From Dryas octopetala (lineage: Eukaryota > Streptophyta > Magnoliopsida > Rosales > Rosaceae), in contig OY992835.1 of assembly GCA_963921425.1 (NCBI GenBank), positions 18,166,001-18,230,000 on the forward strand: a DNA stretch of 64,000 bases, in the 5' to 3' direction. Under the pieces are notes generated by a model. It was not told the origin of the DNA. It did no database searches and saw nothing but the letters and a program-made list of their open reading frames with translations. Shown here piece by piece: positions 10,675 to 24,685 of the stretch; the stretch's first letter is position 1, and every line of letters begins with the position of its first letter. A program made the translations under genes and the position numbers.

Positions 10675-13600
10675 CAATCAATGATGATCGCCTGCCACTG
10701 TTTCTGAACTCCTCTGTAGCCATTAACCCTTGTAAACTTCTCTGAGAAAGTACCCACTTAGCTTCCCTATCTTCTTTCCCATAATCTTTCTTAGAAGAAA
10801 AAGCTGTCTGTAGAAAATCAAAAGTAAACGGAAATCAGTAATAGTAATTTCAAGCCAAGGCTTCTTGTTCCTCATAGAGACAAGTGATAATTGCAAATAC
10901 AATGCAACTTAAAACATTGCACAAACCTTCCTATCGAATAATAGATTCCAGGCATCTCCAGTCAAGGCATAGCGAATTGCGAATTTGATGATATCCAGGG
11001 GAATGTAGAAAATCAAACTATACAACCATATGACTCCAGCCCATCCCCAACCAATGCCGCTAATATAAGCAAAGCTGATGTTTGCATAGACAGCAATTAT
11101 AGTAGCCACCTAAACATTAGAGAAACAAGAATTTTCAACAAATTAAATTTAAGTCTGCTCGGTTTTGTAACCTTTACAGTCAATTTGATTGCATAAATGT
11201 AAGAGTTAGTTTGTTAATCCTCGAAGTTGAAGTATGTAAAAGGATTAACATACATAACATGTTTATTTGCATAAACCATACCAGTTGAGCCACCACAAAT
11301 GCACACATCAAGAGAGTTCCAGGCCTCTCAACAAATGACCATGACTGGCTGCGTGTAACAAATATGAGAGCCTGGCTGATGACGCTAACTTGCAGATATA
11401 TAGCAGATGAAACTTGCTCACTGTTGCTGGATATAGATGTTACATGGAAGTAGGTCTGCAGCCATAAAAATCAATAAGCACTGTACAAGTAAACCAAGCT
11501 AATATATCCTATGCTGTTTTTAAAGAGTATCTTAGAAAACAGTCAAGAAGAAACATTTCTGTATTCATACCTCAAAGAAGTTGGTGTCGACTACGACCCA
11601 GTAAAATAATACAGTAACCAAAGCAAGATACGTGCCAATGACAATGCCAGTGGCAAATATCTCATTCAGCTTCCAACTGTCAGGCTTTGGAGAGGGCTTT
11701 ACACGATCTTGGGAAATCGTCATGATGGTCCCTACATTTAAATACGCAATCGTGTACTCAGTTTAGATATACCCTTATAAAGCTAAAATTCTAAAATTAA
11801 TACTTGCTTTTTTTTGGATGAACTAATACTTGGATTAAAAATCTTTTCTTCCCTCTCTAGTTTGTTTATCTAACTGTTCTGTGCTGGAAATCAATCATTT
11901 AGTTTACTTGTCTTCAGAGTAAAATTCTTAGCAGCTAAAGCTTCCAGAAATAGAAAAAAAAAAAAAAAAGGTTTATAGTTCATGGCCTTGTTCCTGATGT
12001 TCGATCCTATCCAATTAAAAAGAAGAAATATTAAAGCTACCCAGTTTGAAATATTACCATCATTCAGTATTGCTATAATCAGAACCATGAAAGGTGGGAA
12101 GTCATATTCCCATATCAATGCAAGAAGCACGAAACCAAGCTGCAGCAGGATTGAGTTCAAAACATTATGGAAGTTGAATAAAAAACAATCTTGAAAGACT
12201 TAATATTGAGTATAATAGAAAAATTTGAATATTGAGTTAATAAGACTAAAAGCTTACCACAATCCTTATGGTTATGGAGACAGCATATATCTGCATGTGC
12301 ATGCAGGCTAATCAGTTTTACCATTGAAATGATTTAGAAACAAAGAATAGATAGTAAAAAAACAGAAGAAAAATTTAAACTGAAAATTGTATATAAATCC
12401 ATTGAGTGTTATTGTAAATTCATTGCAAGGCTTTTGATCTTAGCTGTCACACATTAAGGGAACCTACAATGTCTTTTATCTGATTGTTAAACCCATGGGT
12501 AGAGCTTATCCTTGCAAAACCGTCTTACAATTAAAGAGTGCCATCTACTTGTGTACTACATGTTCAAAGATACCCAAGCAATGTGGGACTATTCTAACAC
12601 TGATAAGGTTAGCTAGTGATAATATTGAGCAATTATATGATCTGATATTTAAAATCCTAATATCAAAAAGGAAATTATGAAGTATTCATGTTGGTAGTTA
12701 AGTTATATAAACTGCCAAGTTGCTGGTTAAAATGTGAAGTTAGCGCTGCTTTATGATTTTATTGCTCTCCACCATGTATATTATGCACCACTGATATTTT
12801 ACTGATAAAACAGTACCATTATTGAATATAGAGAAAAGATTGTTACTCAACTGTATAATTCTTCATTCTTTGGAATATAGCTCGACTGGTCAGAACAGCA
12901 CTGACAATCACACTTAAGCCTGGCTCAGTTAAGACTATATCAGAAGCACTTCTTGCAGCATCTGTGGAATCTGCCACTGCTATACCAATGTCTGCTTTCT
13001 TTAAAGCAGGTGCATCGTTAACACCATCTCCAGTCATGCCTACCACATGCTTCTTTTCTTGTAAAATCTTTACGATTTCATACTTATGTTCTGAAAGTTG
13101 CAAAGCAGTGATAAGCTAGGAGAGTGATCCAGAGTTTGAACAATATATATAAACAAATATGCACTGCAAATGTCACATATGCTACACACAAGAAAAAAGC
13201 ACCCCCACCAAACAGTAAGTTGTCTCCTTTCTATTTGTGCATCTATAATGGAGATTAATTTTCATGTTTTTCATGGCTCAAAAAAGTTAGAGCGTAACTA
13301 TTGGCCACAGAGAGAATACAAGGATGAAAGATTTTGTTGTCAGTTGGGACCTTTCAAGTTCTTTTCATCATTAATCTTATAGGTCAAAATTATTTAATGA
13401 GACAACTGACTAGTATTTGATTTACATACCAGGGAAGACACCAGCAAAGCCATCTGCCTTTTCAATCAGCTCATCCACTGGAAGAGCTTCATGTTCCTCT
13501 TTGTCACGGCCCAATAATGAAGAGGAGGGGTACATGTTTGTTCCCATACCAAGTCGTCGCCCTGTCTCCTTTGCAATTGCCAACTGATCACCTGATGTGA

Positions 13601-16600
13601 CCAAAAAAAATAAAAAAATCAGTACCCATCTTTGACATTTATGCTCAAAGATACACAATTTAAGTTTAAAAACAAAGATACGATAATCACATTTATATGT
13701 AACGCTAAAAGAAGAAAAATATGGTGACATCTATATGAAACCACTAGCAGCCTCTGATATTTTGTTGTTGATGATAGAAATCATAATGTCACTGTCTTTA
13801 TTTAAATACAGGAGAAAGAGTATGAATAGAAATTAGTTTCATCACAGAGAGAAGTACAAGTCATGTCAATAATAAAGGTAGAAAATGCACAGTTGTCTTG
13901 AGGATTTATATATGTAATTATTGATGCCAAGAACTGGTAATATATCACTCAGACCTGAAAATGGTTCAGATTATTTTATATGGAGAAGGAGACGTATAAA
14001 TATTTATCAAGACGACAGTTGGCATTAACCAGGTTGTTATGAATCAGTAATGATATAACAGGTTAAGCCAGCATTAATCAATTGTATGAGGTAAGCTACA
14101 CTGCTTGATTACAGTAGTATCTAGGGTGTGTGTCTGTGTGTAAGAGCCCCTTGTATCATGATAGATACATATACGAACCTGTAATCATCTTCACACAGAC
14201 TCCAAGGTTAAGCGCTCTACGAATAGTCTCAGCACTATCATGCCTTGGAGGATCAAACAAGGGTAACAACCCAGCAAATGTCCAAGGACCTCCAGGGCTT
14301 TCTTTAGTTTTTTCTGGAACTTCCTGACATAACAATAATATGGAGTTCAAATATGTCAGAAACACAAAACAAAATAATTTTATATTTCAACCAGTGCTCA
14401 AGAAGTGTTGTTGTATGAATTTGGGATTTCTACCTTCAAGTGACAAATTAAATTCTTCTTGTGTTCATTACAAATCTCACACCAGCATTAAAAGTATTAG
14501 AACATAGCCCATATATCATACCTGATAAGCAACTCCAAGAGACCGCAATCCCCTTTCAGCAAATTTGTCAATAATTGAATGCACTTTCCCAGCAATCTCA
14601 TTTTTCTCTGGGCATAGATCTAGAATCTGATATTCAAGATGACAATGAAAAAAAAAACAAAAAAATTCAGGTTTTGGCATTGCTACAACTTCCCAAATGA
14701 AAATTTATACTTCATACACCATTATTAACAATAAGTAATTAATTATTGATTATAAATTGTAAACCTAATCGTATTTGTTGTACTTTCCTCATTGCAGGGG
14801 ATTAGAGAAAAAATATATGACCTACAGTACAAGACTACTACACGGATATTATAGTATGGGAAGATCACTTGGGCATTGTGTTCATTCTAAGGTAATTATC
14901 CTCTGAACATTCAGTACCTGTTCCGGAGCTCCTTTGCTGGCCCGATACCAATTACCATCAGAATCAATGTATGTAATAGCAGTACGCTTGTCCACTGGAT
15001 TGAAGGGCAGAAAATGCACTTCTGTAATATTTGCACGTGCCTATAGATGAAAGGTGCTTTTATGCATAAGTAACTAGCATATAATAGAAAATCTTAACAC
15101 CAGGATTGAAGTGTACTTCCTATCATTACCTCCTTTGGATCAGAAAGCATATTGACAATGGCTGCATCAATAGCGTCCTGATTCTCCAGTCTTGCTGCTC
15201 TGGCAGCAAACAAGATAACCGCATCTTTGTCAATATCTTTGTTGAAAACCTGCAAAAGTTACATATATTTATACATATTCAACCACACCATATGGCCAAA
15301 ACATGCCATATCAAGACACATAATATTAACATTTGCCTCCATCATTGGAAGCTTACTATAAATTCCAAGGAATAAACTAGTTGTTGAACTTAAGAAATTA
15401 TCATGGAGTCGGCTTTCATACCTCGACTAGGTTTCGATCAACCGTGAGGCGATTCAGGGTGAGAGTTCCAGTTTTGTCACTGCAGAGGACATCCATTCCC
15501 GCCATTTCTTCAATTGCTGTCATCCTTTTTGTAATGGCACCCTTTATTATGAATAAAAAACAAAAAGGTATGCAAACAATGTCAGTATGAATATTTGTGA
15601 TTGATGCTATATTTTTTAACAGAGAAAACCACAAAGTTGAAGGTTTCCTTCTTTCACTGAATATTCAACTAACATATTTGCATAAATCTCTTTAGCAAGG
15701 CTTATAGTATTATGAGAAGTTGGGCACTCATATGAATTTATTTCCAATACATATCAACTATTTTCATAGAAAAGTATGAAAACTTTGGAAGCATAAAATT
15801 TCTTGATGGCTCCAGAATATTGTGGGCTTAAAACTATTAAGAGATGCACCTGTTGAGAGAGTCGATGAGAACCAATCGCAAGTGTCACAGATAACACTGT
15901 TGGCATAGCTATTGGTATTCCTCCAATTAAGAGCACAAGAAGGTTGTTGATCCCATCCCTGTAAGAACGGTGCTGTATGGGGAACATGACAATGATTTCA
16001 AGAATCATTCCCACAGCTATAGAGCAAATGCAGAAATTCCCAATGGCGGTAAGGACCTGCAGAAAAATCACGTCACTGATGTCACATTGTGATTTTAATA
16101 GTTTGCAATTTTTAATGTTAACTTGGCCTTGTGTACTCTATCTTTTTTATAGTTACAATGCTTCTCAAAAGTATGTCCTGAATGTCTATAACTATTCTAA
16201 ACACCATCAAAGATGAATGCTGAAACTAATATTAAAATATTCTTTCTGAGTGTAAATACATAATAAGCAAACAAGAAGAGAGAATTTTCCTACAAGGCTG
16301 TAGAAATACTAGTCAAACTCTTAAGATTAACAAAAATAAAAAATATGACAATTTAATGTCTTCACTTCAACATTAGCCATTCAATGAAACGTTAAGGTAG
16401 ATTCCAATATGTAAATTGTGAAGTAATTATCAACTTTTTATGAACCATATCACTTGGAGAATTTAGTATCAAGAGGAGCATGTCAGGCTATATGTTAAAG
16501 ATTTTCTTAATCACCTGCTGGAAATGTCCAACAGCTTCTGTGGAGTCAACTAAATGTGCTGCTTTTCCGAAAAAGGAGTGAACTCCAGTTGCTATCACCA

Positions 16601-18484
16601 CAGCTTCAAGTTCTCCATGCTTACATGTTGAACCAGAATATACTTCATCGCCTGTCCTCTTGGTGACAGGTAGAGACTCTCCTGTAAGAGCTGACTGCCA
16701 AGAACAAATTCAACAATATTACTTCATTATATGGATCATATTAACCTTATGTGGAAGAATTACAAACATATCAGGTAGACATCTAGTTATGTGTGTGTGT
16801 GCGCGCGCACGTGTACATTATTAAGCTAACAATGGGTCACCCAACAGAATGTGACATCTATGTATTTGCCATTTGCCGATAGTTAAATAACAAATTGGAC
16901 TTTTCAAGTGCATGCCTGATCAATTTTTAGTGGATCTCCTTCAAGTAGGCGAGCATCAGCTGGAATGATATCCCCAAGCTTTATGCTAATTATATCTCCA
17001 GGTACTAAAATAGCTGCATCTTGCTCTTGCCACTGCCCGTCTCTGCGAACCTGCATGTAAGAAACGTAAACTAATATTCTCTATTTTGTGCATAAAGGTG
17101 ATATTCTCTAAGCCAAAGGTATCAAGCAAAGTGGCATACCTTTGTCTTTGGAGCTAAATGAGCCATAAGAGCTGCTGCAGCATTCCCCGCATTATTCTCC
17201 TCTATGAAACTAATTGTTGAATTGATTATTAATAAGATAATAATCCCTACAAAGTCTTGCCAATCAGGACCCTCACCCTGAAATATCATTGCATTAGAAT
17301 AAAGTTATAATCAGAATTTACAATGCCCTGACGTGAAAATGAATACTTTAGTTTTAAGAATACTTACTCCACCGTTAGCAAGGACAAGTGCCATAATTGC
17401 TGCAGCTTCCATAACCCATGACAAGGGGTTCCACATAAAACTAAGAAACTTCAAAAATTTGTTCTCCTGCAATAATATTTATGAGAGGGTTTTTAATAAT
17501 GTTAGGAATTACTTCAATAAGGTAAAATTTGCGAACAATGGTTATACACGCCAGAAACAACAATTCTGTTTTATTTAGGACCAAGATCAATTCTGTATCA
17601 ATATAAGAAGAACCCAAAATATAGAGAACCTATTTGGAGACAGTATGGGAGACAGAATACCCTATTTTTCCGGTTCCTCTAGAAAGATCGATTTATTTAT
17701 TTGCATATTCTTTAAAGTGTATCAATTAATCAGCTAGCAATGTAAATCAAGTCAACACACTCCTTCATGTGCAACCCCATTCTACACGTGAAGAGGTGGA
17801 CAAATGCTGACAGAGATAAACATATAGGTGCAGCCCCACCATGTCTTTTACAACCTTAAAAATAAGTGGCGAATGAAAAATAAAGGTCTGAAACCCAAGA
17901 CCTGCTCAAGTCAAAACTCTGATAAGCAAATTCATCAAGAAACTTGTCTTCGACACTTTGAATTTATCTGTGCATTTTCTTGGTTCTGAATTACTAGGCT
18001 AAAATAAATGCTATATCCCAACAACAGATAACTTGTTCCACCAATTCACCTCTAACCTTTCAGCACATCCTGCTACCCCCATGTTGACTAGTGAAAGTCA
18101 AGAACCAAGATGCTTAACTCTGTCAATCTAAGTTTCACTGGAAATTGACTTTTCTACTTGCTTTAAACACTAAAACTGAATTTATAGAAAGCACATTTTA
18201 GAGCTGTGGTGCTTACTGTCTTCTCTTCAAGCTTGTTATAGCCAAAAATCTGCAATCTGGCCTCAGCATCTTCAGACGAAAGTCCTGCTGGTGATGTTCT
18301 CAGTTGTTCAAAAACTTCTCCCAATGGTATGCGTTCCTGTTATGAACGAAGTGTTTTTAATGTTATGGTAGGGAATGAATTTCAAAATGTGTTTGTTGTA
18401 ATGTACTGAAAAACCTACCAAATCAATTCCCTCTCTATTGAAATTCTCAGGATCCAACAATGCTTTCTCCAGATCTTCAGCCAT
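10675..18484 (-). CDS. AHA10: P3A-type proton ATPase, AHA10/TT13/PH5 type (C-terminus in gap)
   Basis: Twenty coding exons in gene order: 18419-18484, 18217-18336, 17368-17466, 17140-17277, 16916-17050, 16515-16694, 15850-16056, 15422-15541, 15130-15249, 14918-15040, 14522-14626, 14179-14323, 13430-13591, 12852-13090, 12258-12290, 12058-12139, 11571-11731, 11282-11455, 10927-11109 and 10675-10807 (runs into the gap). About 908 residues are visible; the family has about 950. Hallmarks are LTGES (about residue 190), phosphorylated Asp in CSDKTGTLT (Asp337), [16 protein letters not shown] (about 594) and the ILNDG segment of M6 with its proton-carrying Asp. The N-terminus [20 protein letters not shown] matches AHA10 rather than the plasma-membrane AHA1/2 type. 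AHA10/TT13 and petunia PH5 energise vacuoles for proanthocyanidin and pigment acidification, so the same tonoplast role is inferred. Intron 5 is GC-AG. The C-terminal autoinhibitory region cannot be assessed. Confidence 0.92.
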
Positions 18485-19400
18485 GATTCAAGCTTCCAAT
18501 CCTGTACTTAATAGTCAATCAAATGTTTCTCAACAACATTAGGCAGGCATCCTGCCACAATTATGTAGGCACAGAATTGACAGTATGATATAAGGAAAAA
18601 AAAAAAAATCATTAAACATAGTATCCTATATATTTGCATTGTAGAGGAAAATGTCCTAAAATATTATCACCATTATCAACAAGATTTTGACACCCTAAAT
18701 GCAGCTTAGTATTATCATGTCCACTTCCAACTAGTTTTAATGTTAACATCAGTAACGCACTAAAAGAAACTCAATGACATTTGAGTAAATCATTATGACA
18801 GTCAGTTTGAGCACAGTCCAATTGAACCCATGTTCAACTTCAGCATCACTTCCACTAACTTAAATAATTCCACATTAACTTCATTGCATAACAATCGAAG
18901 AGCCAAGTCATCACCAATTATACAATTTGGCTCTGGATTTAGTTACTGTAAACTAGCTCCCAAAGATATCAATAAGAACCAATGCCATCTGCCCAAATCA
19001 TTACTATCATGCACAGAATCAACACAAAGACTCAAACATAAATGTAACCCACAATGAGAATTCATATAATAAAATTAAGCATCACTACTTACAAGTACTT
19101 AGTGATGGGAAAACTTGAAAGGTGGAAGCTTGTATGAAACCAAGTACTTGAGAGAAGCAGAAGAGGGATGGGGGATCCTCCACTTCTTCTCCTCTTGCTT
19201 TGGTGAAGTGGGTACACAGGAGTGAAGAAGTAGGATGTTGTATTAGAAGTAGTAACTAGAATTTTTCCCACATCTAATTGATTTGGTAGCTGACCGTTGG
19301 TTGAGTGAAAAGCGGATGATGATCCTCTATCTGCATGTTGTCTTAATATGGGTCGCGCCATTCTTCAACGTGTTCTTTGTCCCTCTTTAATTATTTGATT
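18485..19400 (-). promoter_or_regulatory. 5' leader with intron, and promoter of the ATPase gene
   Basis: Splice signals suggest a non-coding leader exon ending at 19093 (GTAAGTAG donor) and an intron from 19092 down to 18502 (TTAAGTACAG acceptor), 17 bp before the ATG. A 90-codon ORF (19089-19361) overlaps the leader, but nothing supports its translation. The leader's 5' end could not be placed. Confidence 0.45.
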
Positions 19401-19450
19401 GCGATTTAATTGAGCGACCAAGCTGGTACCAGATCAGTGAGGGAGTGGAT

Positions 19451-19472
19451 GAGAGAGAGAGAGAGAGAGAGA
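19451..19472. repeat. (GA)11 microsatellite
   Basis: Uninterrupted GA dinucleotide run upstream of the proton ATPase gene. Confidence 0.95.
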
Positions 19473-20344
19473 AATCTAAGAACTGGGAAGGAAGGAAGAG
19501 ACGGTTAGCTTCAACTACCTTTCAAAGCTTACCCTTCAGTTCCAACCTAACGTTCCCTCCTTCCCTCCAATTCCCAAATCAAAATCAAAGCCTCGCTGGC
19601 TTTTGCTTGGTCTTTGGCCTTTGTGTGCTACTCACCAGTAACGTGCTTACAAGTTGCAACTTAGAACACCGTAAGTAGAAGTGTAGAACGTCATTGATTT
19701 GCCACCACTTTCCGGATTGTTGACAAAATTGCCAAAATATAGCCACCCATATAAAAAATAATAATCAATAATTATATTTTAATAAAAATATAAATTTTGT
19801 CAAAATTTGATGTAAGATGGATAAAAAGTCTCTTCCCTAACACTAGTTTTTGAGCTGGGCATATGTTATAGGATATCTTCTCACAATAAAGTAGGTGTTA
19901 TATATTGTGATTCGCACCTCGTTATAAAAGGATGCTCGAAAACCTTCAGGGCTTGAAGGAAATTCCTTATTGGTGTACAAGATAGTTCAAAAAATTCCCT
20001 ATTATTTTTATTAAAGACTTTTTTTTTTTCTGTAGTCTTAAAATCATAATCAATGAGTAGTGTTTGAGTTCTTTCTCTAATCAAAGAAAAACCGTGAAAG
20101 GTGATTAGATTGATGATAAAATAGTTTTTCAATCCGTTCGAGCATTACTCAAATGGGTTCGTACAATAATCAATGGTTATAATTTTAGAACTCTGAAAAA
20201 TAGCTAAATGTCTTTAAGTAAGACTCAAAAGGAATTCATATACGATTAGGAAGGGTATGCATTTGGAGGAAAAGCAAACCCAAGTTAGTTGGAGAGGGTT
20301 TCAATTTCTTTCTTTTGGGATGTCATTTCTCATAAAGCTGTAAA
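19473..20344. other. Spacer, nothing recognised
   Basis: AT-rich DNA with only short unsupported ORFs. Confidence 0.4.
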
Positions 20345-20760
20345 GAGGAAATTGCATCATTAGTCTATTTATTCTTTAAAAAGTTTTATATTGGCCCACA
20401 ATTTTTTTTCGTTCTTTATTGGTCCATTAACTTTGTGATGTTTTCCATTATGGTCCAAACTATTAAATTAGCACAAATGACTATATATTTTAGTTATGTG
20501 CTGCACACATGGGACACTGTTATAGTCCACTAATTTTTCACTTAGTTCTATCTTGGTCTACTAATTCTTCACTTAGTTCCCATATTGGTTCACAATAGCG
20601 CTCCCACGTATGAGGGACTTGACTAAAATATACGGCCGTTTGTGTTAATTTGACGGTTTAGACCACAATGAAATACATCATAAAGTTAGTGAACCAATAA
20701 AAAAAATGGACCAATGTGAGACTAAGTGAAGAATTAGTGGACTAATGGTGCAATTTTTTC
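20345..20760. mobile_element. Non-autonomous long-TIR element (MULE-like MITE)
   Basis: The ends are inverted copies of each other over about 190 bp (for example TTGCATCATTAGTC near 20350 against GACTAATGGTGCAA near 20747). Motifs such as GGTCCACTAATTCTTCACTT recur inside. Terminal sequence and motifs resemble the element at 21599-22145. No coding capacity. A clear target duplication was not found, so the class assignment rests on the long inverted repeats. Confidence 0.6.
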
Positions 20761-21598
20761 GAGCCATGAATTATTTTTCTAATATTATACTTACCAAATA
20801 TGAAAATAAAATTATTTTTTTATTCTCAAGTCTTTGACAATATCGCCATTAATAATTTTCCTACATAAGATCCGAAAAAAAACATGGACAGTTAGAGTTA
20901 GATACCTGCCCTCCCTTGGGCAAACTGATTAATTAGTTGGAAGGTATGGGGTCTCCAGTCTCTCTCTATATGTGAAACAGTGAAAGGAAGACAATTCATC
21001 ACAATATATATATATATATATATGCTTATAATGGCCCCGCAGTCTTTGTAAGTTGTAACCATATCTTTAAATACAATCCTAAATTCAGTTCAATTTTCCA
21101 ATAAGAAAAGGGCACTTCACACTTGGGCATGCCCTTGCAACTTTTTCCTTACCTAACATACCACCAACATCGCTCTCTCTTGATTACATTTAATATGATT
21201 AATGTTATTAATGAAGAAATTAATCAAGTATCAACTTCATTAGCTATATTCGATCTTTGACCACCTGTATTATTAGGTGTTCCAATTTTCTATACAGACT
21301 TTTTGTTCTTTCTTAAATGGCTTTTATACCATTTCAGATTTCATAAAAATAGGTATATATTGGAGTTGTTCAGCAGTATCTAATCAAACACAATACACAT
21401 TACGTCATTGATCTTATCTAAGTAACATGCTCAGAAACACAAATTGAATGCAAGCCTTTTCCTGCAGCCAGCTTCTGACTATTTGTTTAATGATTTTAAT
21501 CAAACATGTGGTGGCTGTGGTGCCATTTTAATTAATTTTAGCCAACAATCAAATCTCCGCACACTATATATATTATCTTTAACTAATAAAAATTTCAC
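20761..21598. other. Spacer, nothing recognised
   Basis: AT-rich, with a (TA)n run near 21004-21024; no gene or clear repeat boundary. Confidence 0.4.
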
Positions 21599-22145
21599 GA
21601 GGAAATTACATATTTAGTTCAGTTATTTTATACTTAGTTCAATTTTGGTCCACAATATTTTTTAAGTTTTGTTTTGGTCCACTAATTATTTCACTTGTTC
21701 AATAAATGACCAGATTTGTTTTCTCAAATTTGGCATGCCTTTTACCCTATCAAATCTCACTCAAATTCAGCAAACATATACTTATTTTAAAGCTATGCAT
21801 TTCTTCTTTACAACCATATAAAGATCATTCAAATTGGAGTTCTAAAACTCAAGATAATTGACCGCAAAGTAGGGTGCTCGAAACTGCCAATTTTTTAACC
21901 TTTACCCAATCTCAATTCTCTTAAATTCTAATACTCCAAATTTGTTTTTATGACTAAGAAATGATGAAATATAACTTATACTTTAATTACAATTGAAGAA
22001 AACACAACTCAAAAGATTTAAAATCACAAATCTGGATCTTTATTGAACAAATGAAATAATAGTGGACCAAAACAGAACATAGAAAAGATCGTGAACCAAA
22101 ATTGAACTAGCTGTAAAATAAGTAGATCAAATCTGTAATTTCCTC
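21599..22145. mobile_element. 547-bp long-TIR element, MULE-like, near-perfect 10-bp duplication
   Basis: Ends GAGGAAATTACA...TGTAATTTCCTC; inverted similarity extends about 110 bp inward. Flanks are AAAATTTCAC (21589-21598) and AAAATCTCAC (22146-22155), 9 of 10 identical, consistent with the 9-10 bp target duplication of Mutator-like elements. There is no ORF of note inside. It is a relative of 20345-20760. Confidence 0.7.
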
Positions 22146-22155
22146 AAAATCTCAC

Positions 22156-23517
22156 CTATGTATAATATTCGGTCATAACTAGATGTGTAAGTTGGGCCAG
22201 GCTAGCAAGGACATGGCCCAAGACTGAATATTTAACGGCCGTGAACGCTTGCATATTGGGCCTAAGCTTGGTCCAATGGACCAATTTTGTTGGCTATCAA
22301 ATATTTTGATGGAATTATGTACGGACTTCATCCCGTAATGAAAAGGGGTTTCTTTTTGTTTAGTTTTCAACATAAATAGACTGATAGGTCGGTCCATATA
22401 CCAGAATACAATTCACAAATCTCATACATTTACAAATTAATTAAGGTGCTTAAGTACGAGATTAGAGGCTGGGGATGATGACAACTTGTAATGTACTCCA
22501 CTACTTTATGATATACATTGCATGCGGATATATGAATTAATTAACCACTTAACAAGTTAAGAAGGCATGTTCCTCGAAGGAACAATCAAGGCTCCTTGGA
22601 TCTTCTTCAATCTTCATACCATTTTATATGTCTATCAAATTTGGTGATCAAGTTACCAGTAGCACTAATTCTGTCCGACCTCCATCTTTGAGGGAACTCA
22701 ATACATACAAAGTCTCACAGAAAGAACATTTATTATATATATAGAAAGCTTTCATTGCACGAAATATTAATAATCTAGGTTACAACATCAAATCTCATTC
22801 ATTTTGAATTTTAACACAAAACAATTAATACATGAACGTTTACTGTTAGATGATTGTGAAATTTCTTAGTCCATGGTGATCGAGTGAATATCAATGTATG
22901 TCTTACTTGTGTGAATTAAAATTTTTTTAGACTTGATAATCATGCTAAGCATGATCGATCATATATATTTACTAGCTAGAGTAGTTGAACAACCTGCATA
23001 TCTGTAAAGATAGGAGTTGTCTACATTGACTAGCTGGCCCAAATGTGATAAGATCACCTAGGTTAGATTTGCCACTCCTAAGTGGTGAATAGTGATTGTA
23101 AAATATATATGATTCGATTCAAAATTATTTGAATCCCTTATTTAATTGTGAAGGCCATGAAGCCTCCATATATAATTCCCAACCACATATTATATTCACT
23201 CTAATTAAGATATGTTATATAGATGTGGATGCAACTGGCAGCTAGCAGTGTTGAGACATATGACTGATGAAGTGAAGATCATGTTATGTTAAGATTTCCC
23301 TATTAACAGTTGGCATACCCAGCTAGCTAAGCTTCTTTCACCTTGAGATATATAATGTCATTCCAATTACATTATACAATTAATAATGAATTAATTATAT
23401 TCTCTGCTATACTTGTTTTGCGTTCATTTATATATTGTATGATATTCAATCACATCAAATGGTGGAAAACTTATACCTTATTAGTGAAAAAAGTGAACTC
23501 GTTAAGATTTAGCTCGT
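22156..23517. other. Spacer, nothing recognised
   Basis: AT-rich, low-complexity; no ORF with coding character and no RNA gene seen. Confidence 0.4.
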
Positions 23518-23828
23518 TTGGTGCTTTGGATTAGATTTGATATGATAATGGCTAGATTCATGTGTATTTAAAGAAAAAAGATGAAAGGTGTCTTATAACC
23601 TGAAGGAAGAAGATGAAAAGAATATGGATTAGCTATAAGGGAAAACTTATTTCCACTAATCCTACCATGTTTAATTTGGGGCATTAGAAGGAATAAGTTT
23701 CTCTTTATGATTAATCAATTATTCTTTCATATCTTTCCTTCAAGTTAATTAGAAGCTTCTTTCTTGAAAATACATGCACATGAATCTAGTAATTTATATC
23801 TAATATCAAATTCTAAGCATCAAAAAGT
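23518..23828. mobile_element. MITE, foldback family shared with 45659-45924
   Basis: Inverted ends (GGATTAGATTTGATAT.../...ATATCAAATTCTAAGC) enclose a second inverted pair around AACCTGAAGGAAGAAGATG and CTTTCCTTCAAGTTAATT. The CTTGAAGGAA and AAGGGGAAACTTAT/ATAAGTTTC modules recur in the element at 45659. Boundaries are approximate and no target duplication was found. Confidence 0.55.
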
Positions 23829-24530
23829 TAAAAAAGTGGTTGTATATCATACAAATTACAGTATATCATAAATTTTCAGTGTTTTTACTTGTTTCAGTCT
23901 TAGTTATTATTACAAATTCAAAAGTTATAAATTTATGAATGTGACTTACGAGTCTACGCACACTCAAAAACCAAAACTTATTATGAATTTATTTTTCATT
24001 TTACTCACACACACTGTCAAGATTAAAAATGAAACAAAAACAAATAGAGAATAAACAAACATCCAGATCCATTAATAATAGTAGTTTATTGGCAATTGGG
24101 ATGTGTGACGACTGAGGACTAATGGTAACAAAATACAAGAATCCAACCAAACCAACGTACCTCAGAATTGAGGTCAGATTGCCGGTCCCTGGTTCCCATA
24201 CCACATACCCTCTTAATTTGCCTTGTCTTGAGTAAGCAGCTCTCCTCTTTTCAAGTTTTCATGCCCACCTTTGCCACTTTTCTAATCAATGACTCACTTC
24301 AACTCCACACTCTCCAACCAATCTACGTTACTAATCTCCCAATCTCTCCCTTTTTTTTTTTATTACTTCTCATACCCCCACGTTCACTCCCCCTTTCCTC
24401 ACTGAAAACCATGCTGTTGTTCTGCTGATGAGGCTGCAGCAAATCCCTCAGTTTCCGAACCTGACCATGTTCACTCCCTTCCTTCAAAACTCAGCCACAC
24501 CCCCTTTGCCTTTGACATGTTGCATACTTG

Positions 24531-24540
24531 TATATATATA
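24531..24540 (+). promoter_or_regulatory. TATA box of the RTFL peptide gene
   Basis: TATATATATA about 150 bp before the start codon, followed by a pyrimidine-rich leader (TCCTC, TTTTTTCTTT) typical of plant 5' UTRs. Confidence 0.5.
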
Positions 24541-24685
24541 CTTCAATCCCCTCACCCCACACTCCTAGTCCTCCTCAAGCTCTCTCCTCTTGAGCTTTTT
24601 TCTTTTTTTTCTTTTTTCTTTTTTCATTCTTTCATCTCTTCGATTTCTTTAAATATCAACCATCTCAATTAGCTAGACATCAGAC

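Noticed and set aside
19089..19361. 90-aa ORF overlapping the ATPase leader
   Set aside because: Spans the probable 5' UTR exon and runs into its intron donor; more likely leader sequence than a gene.
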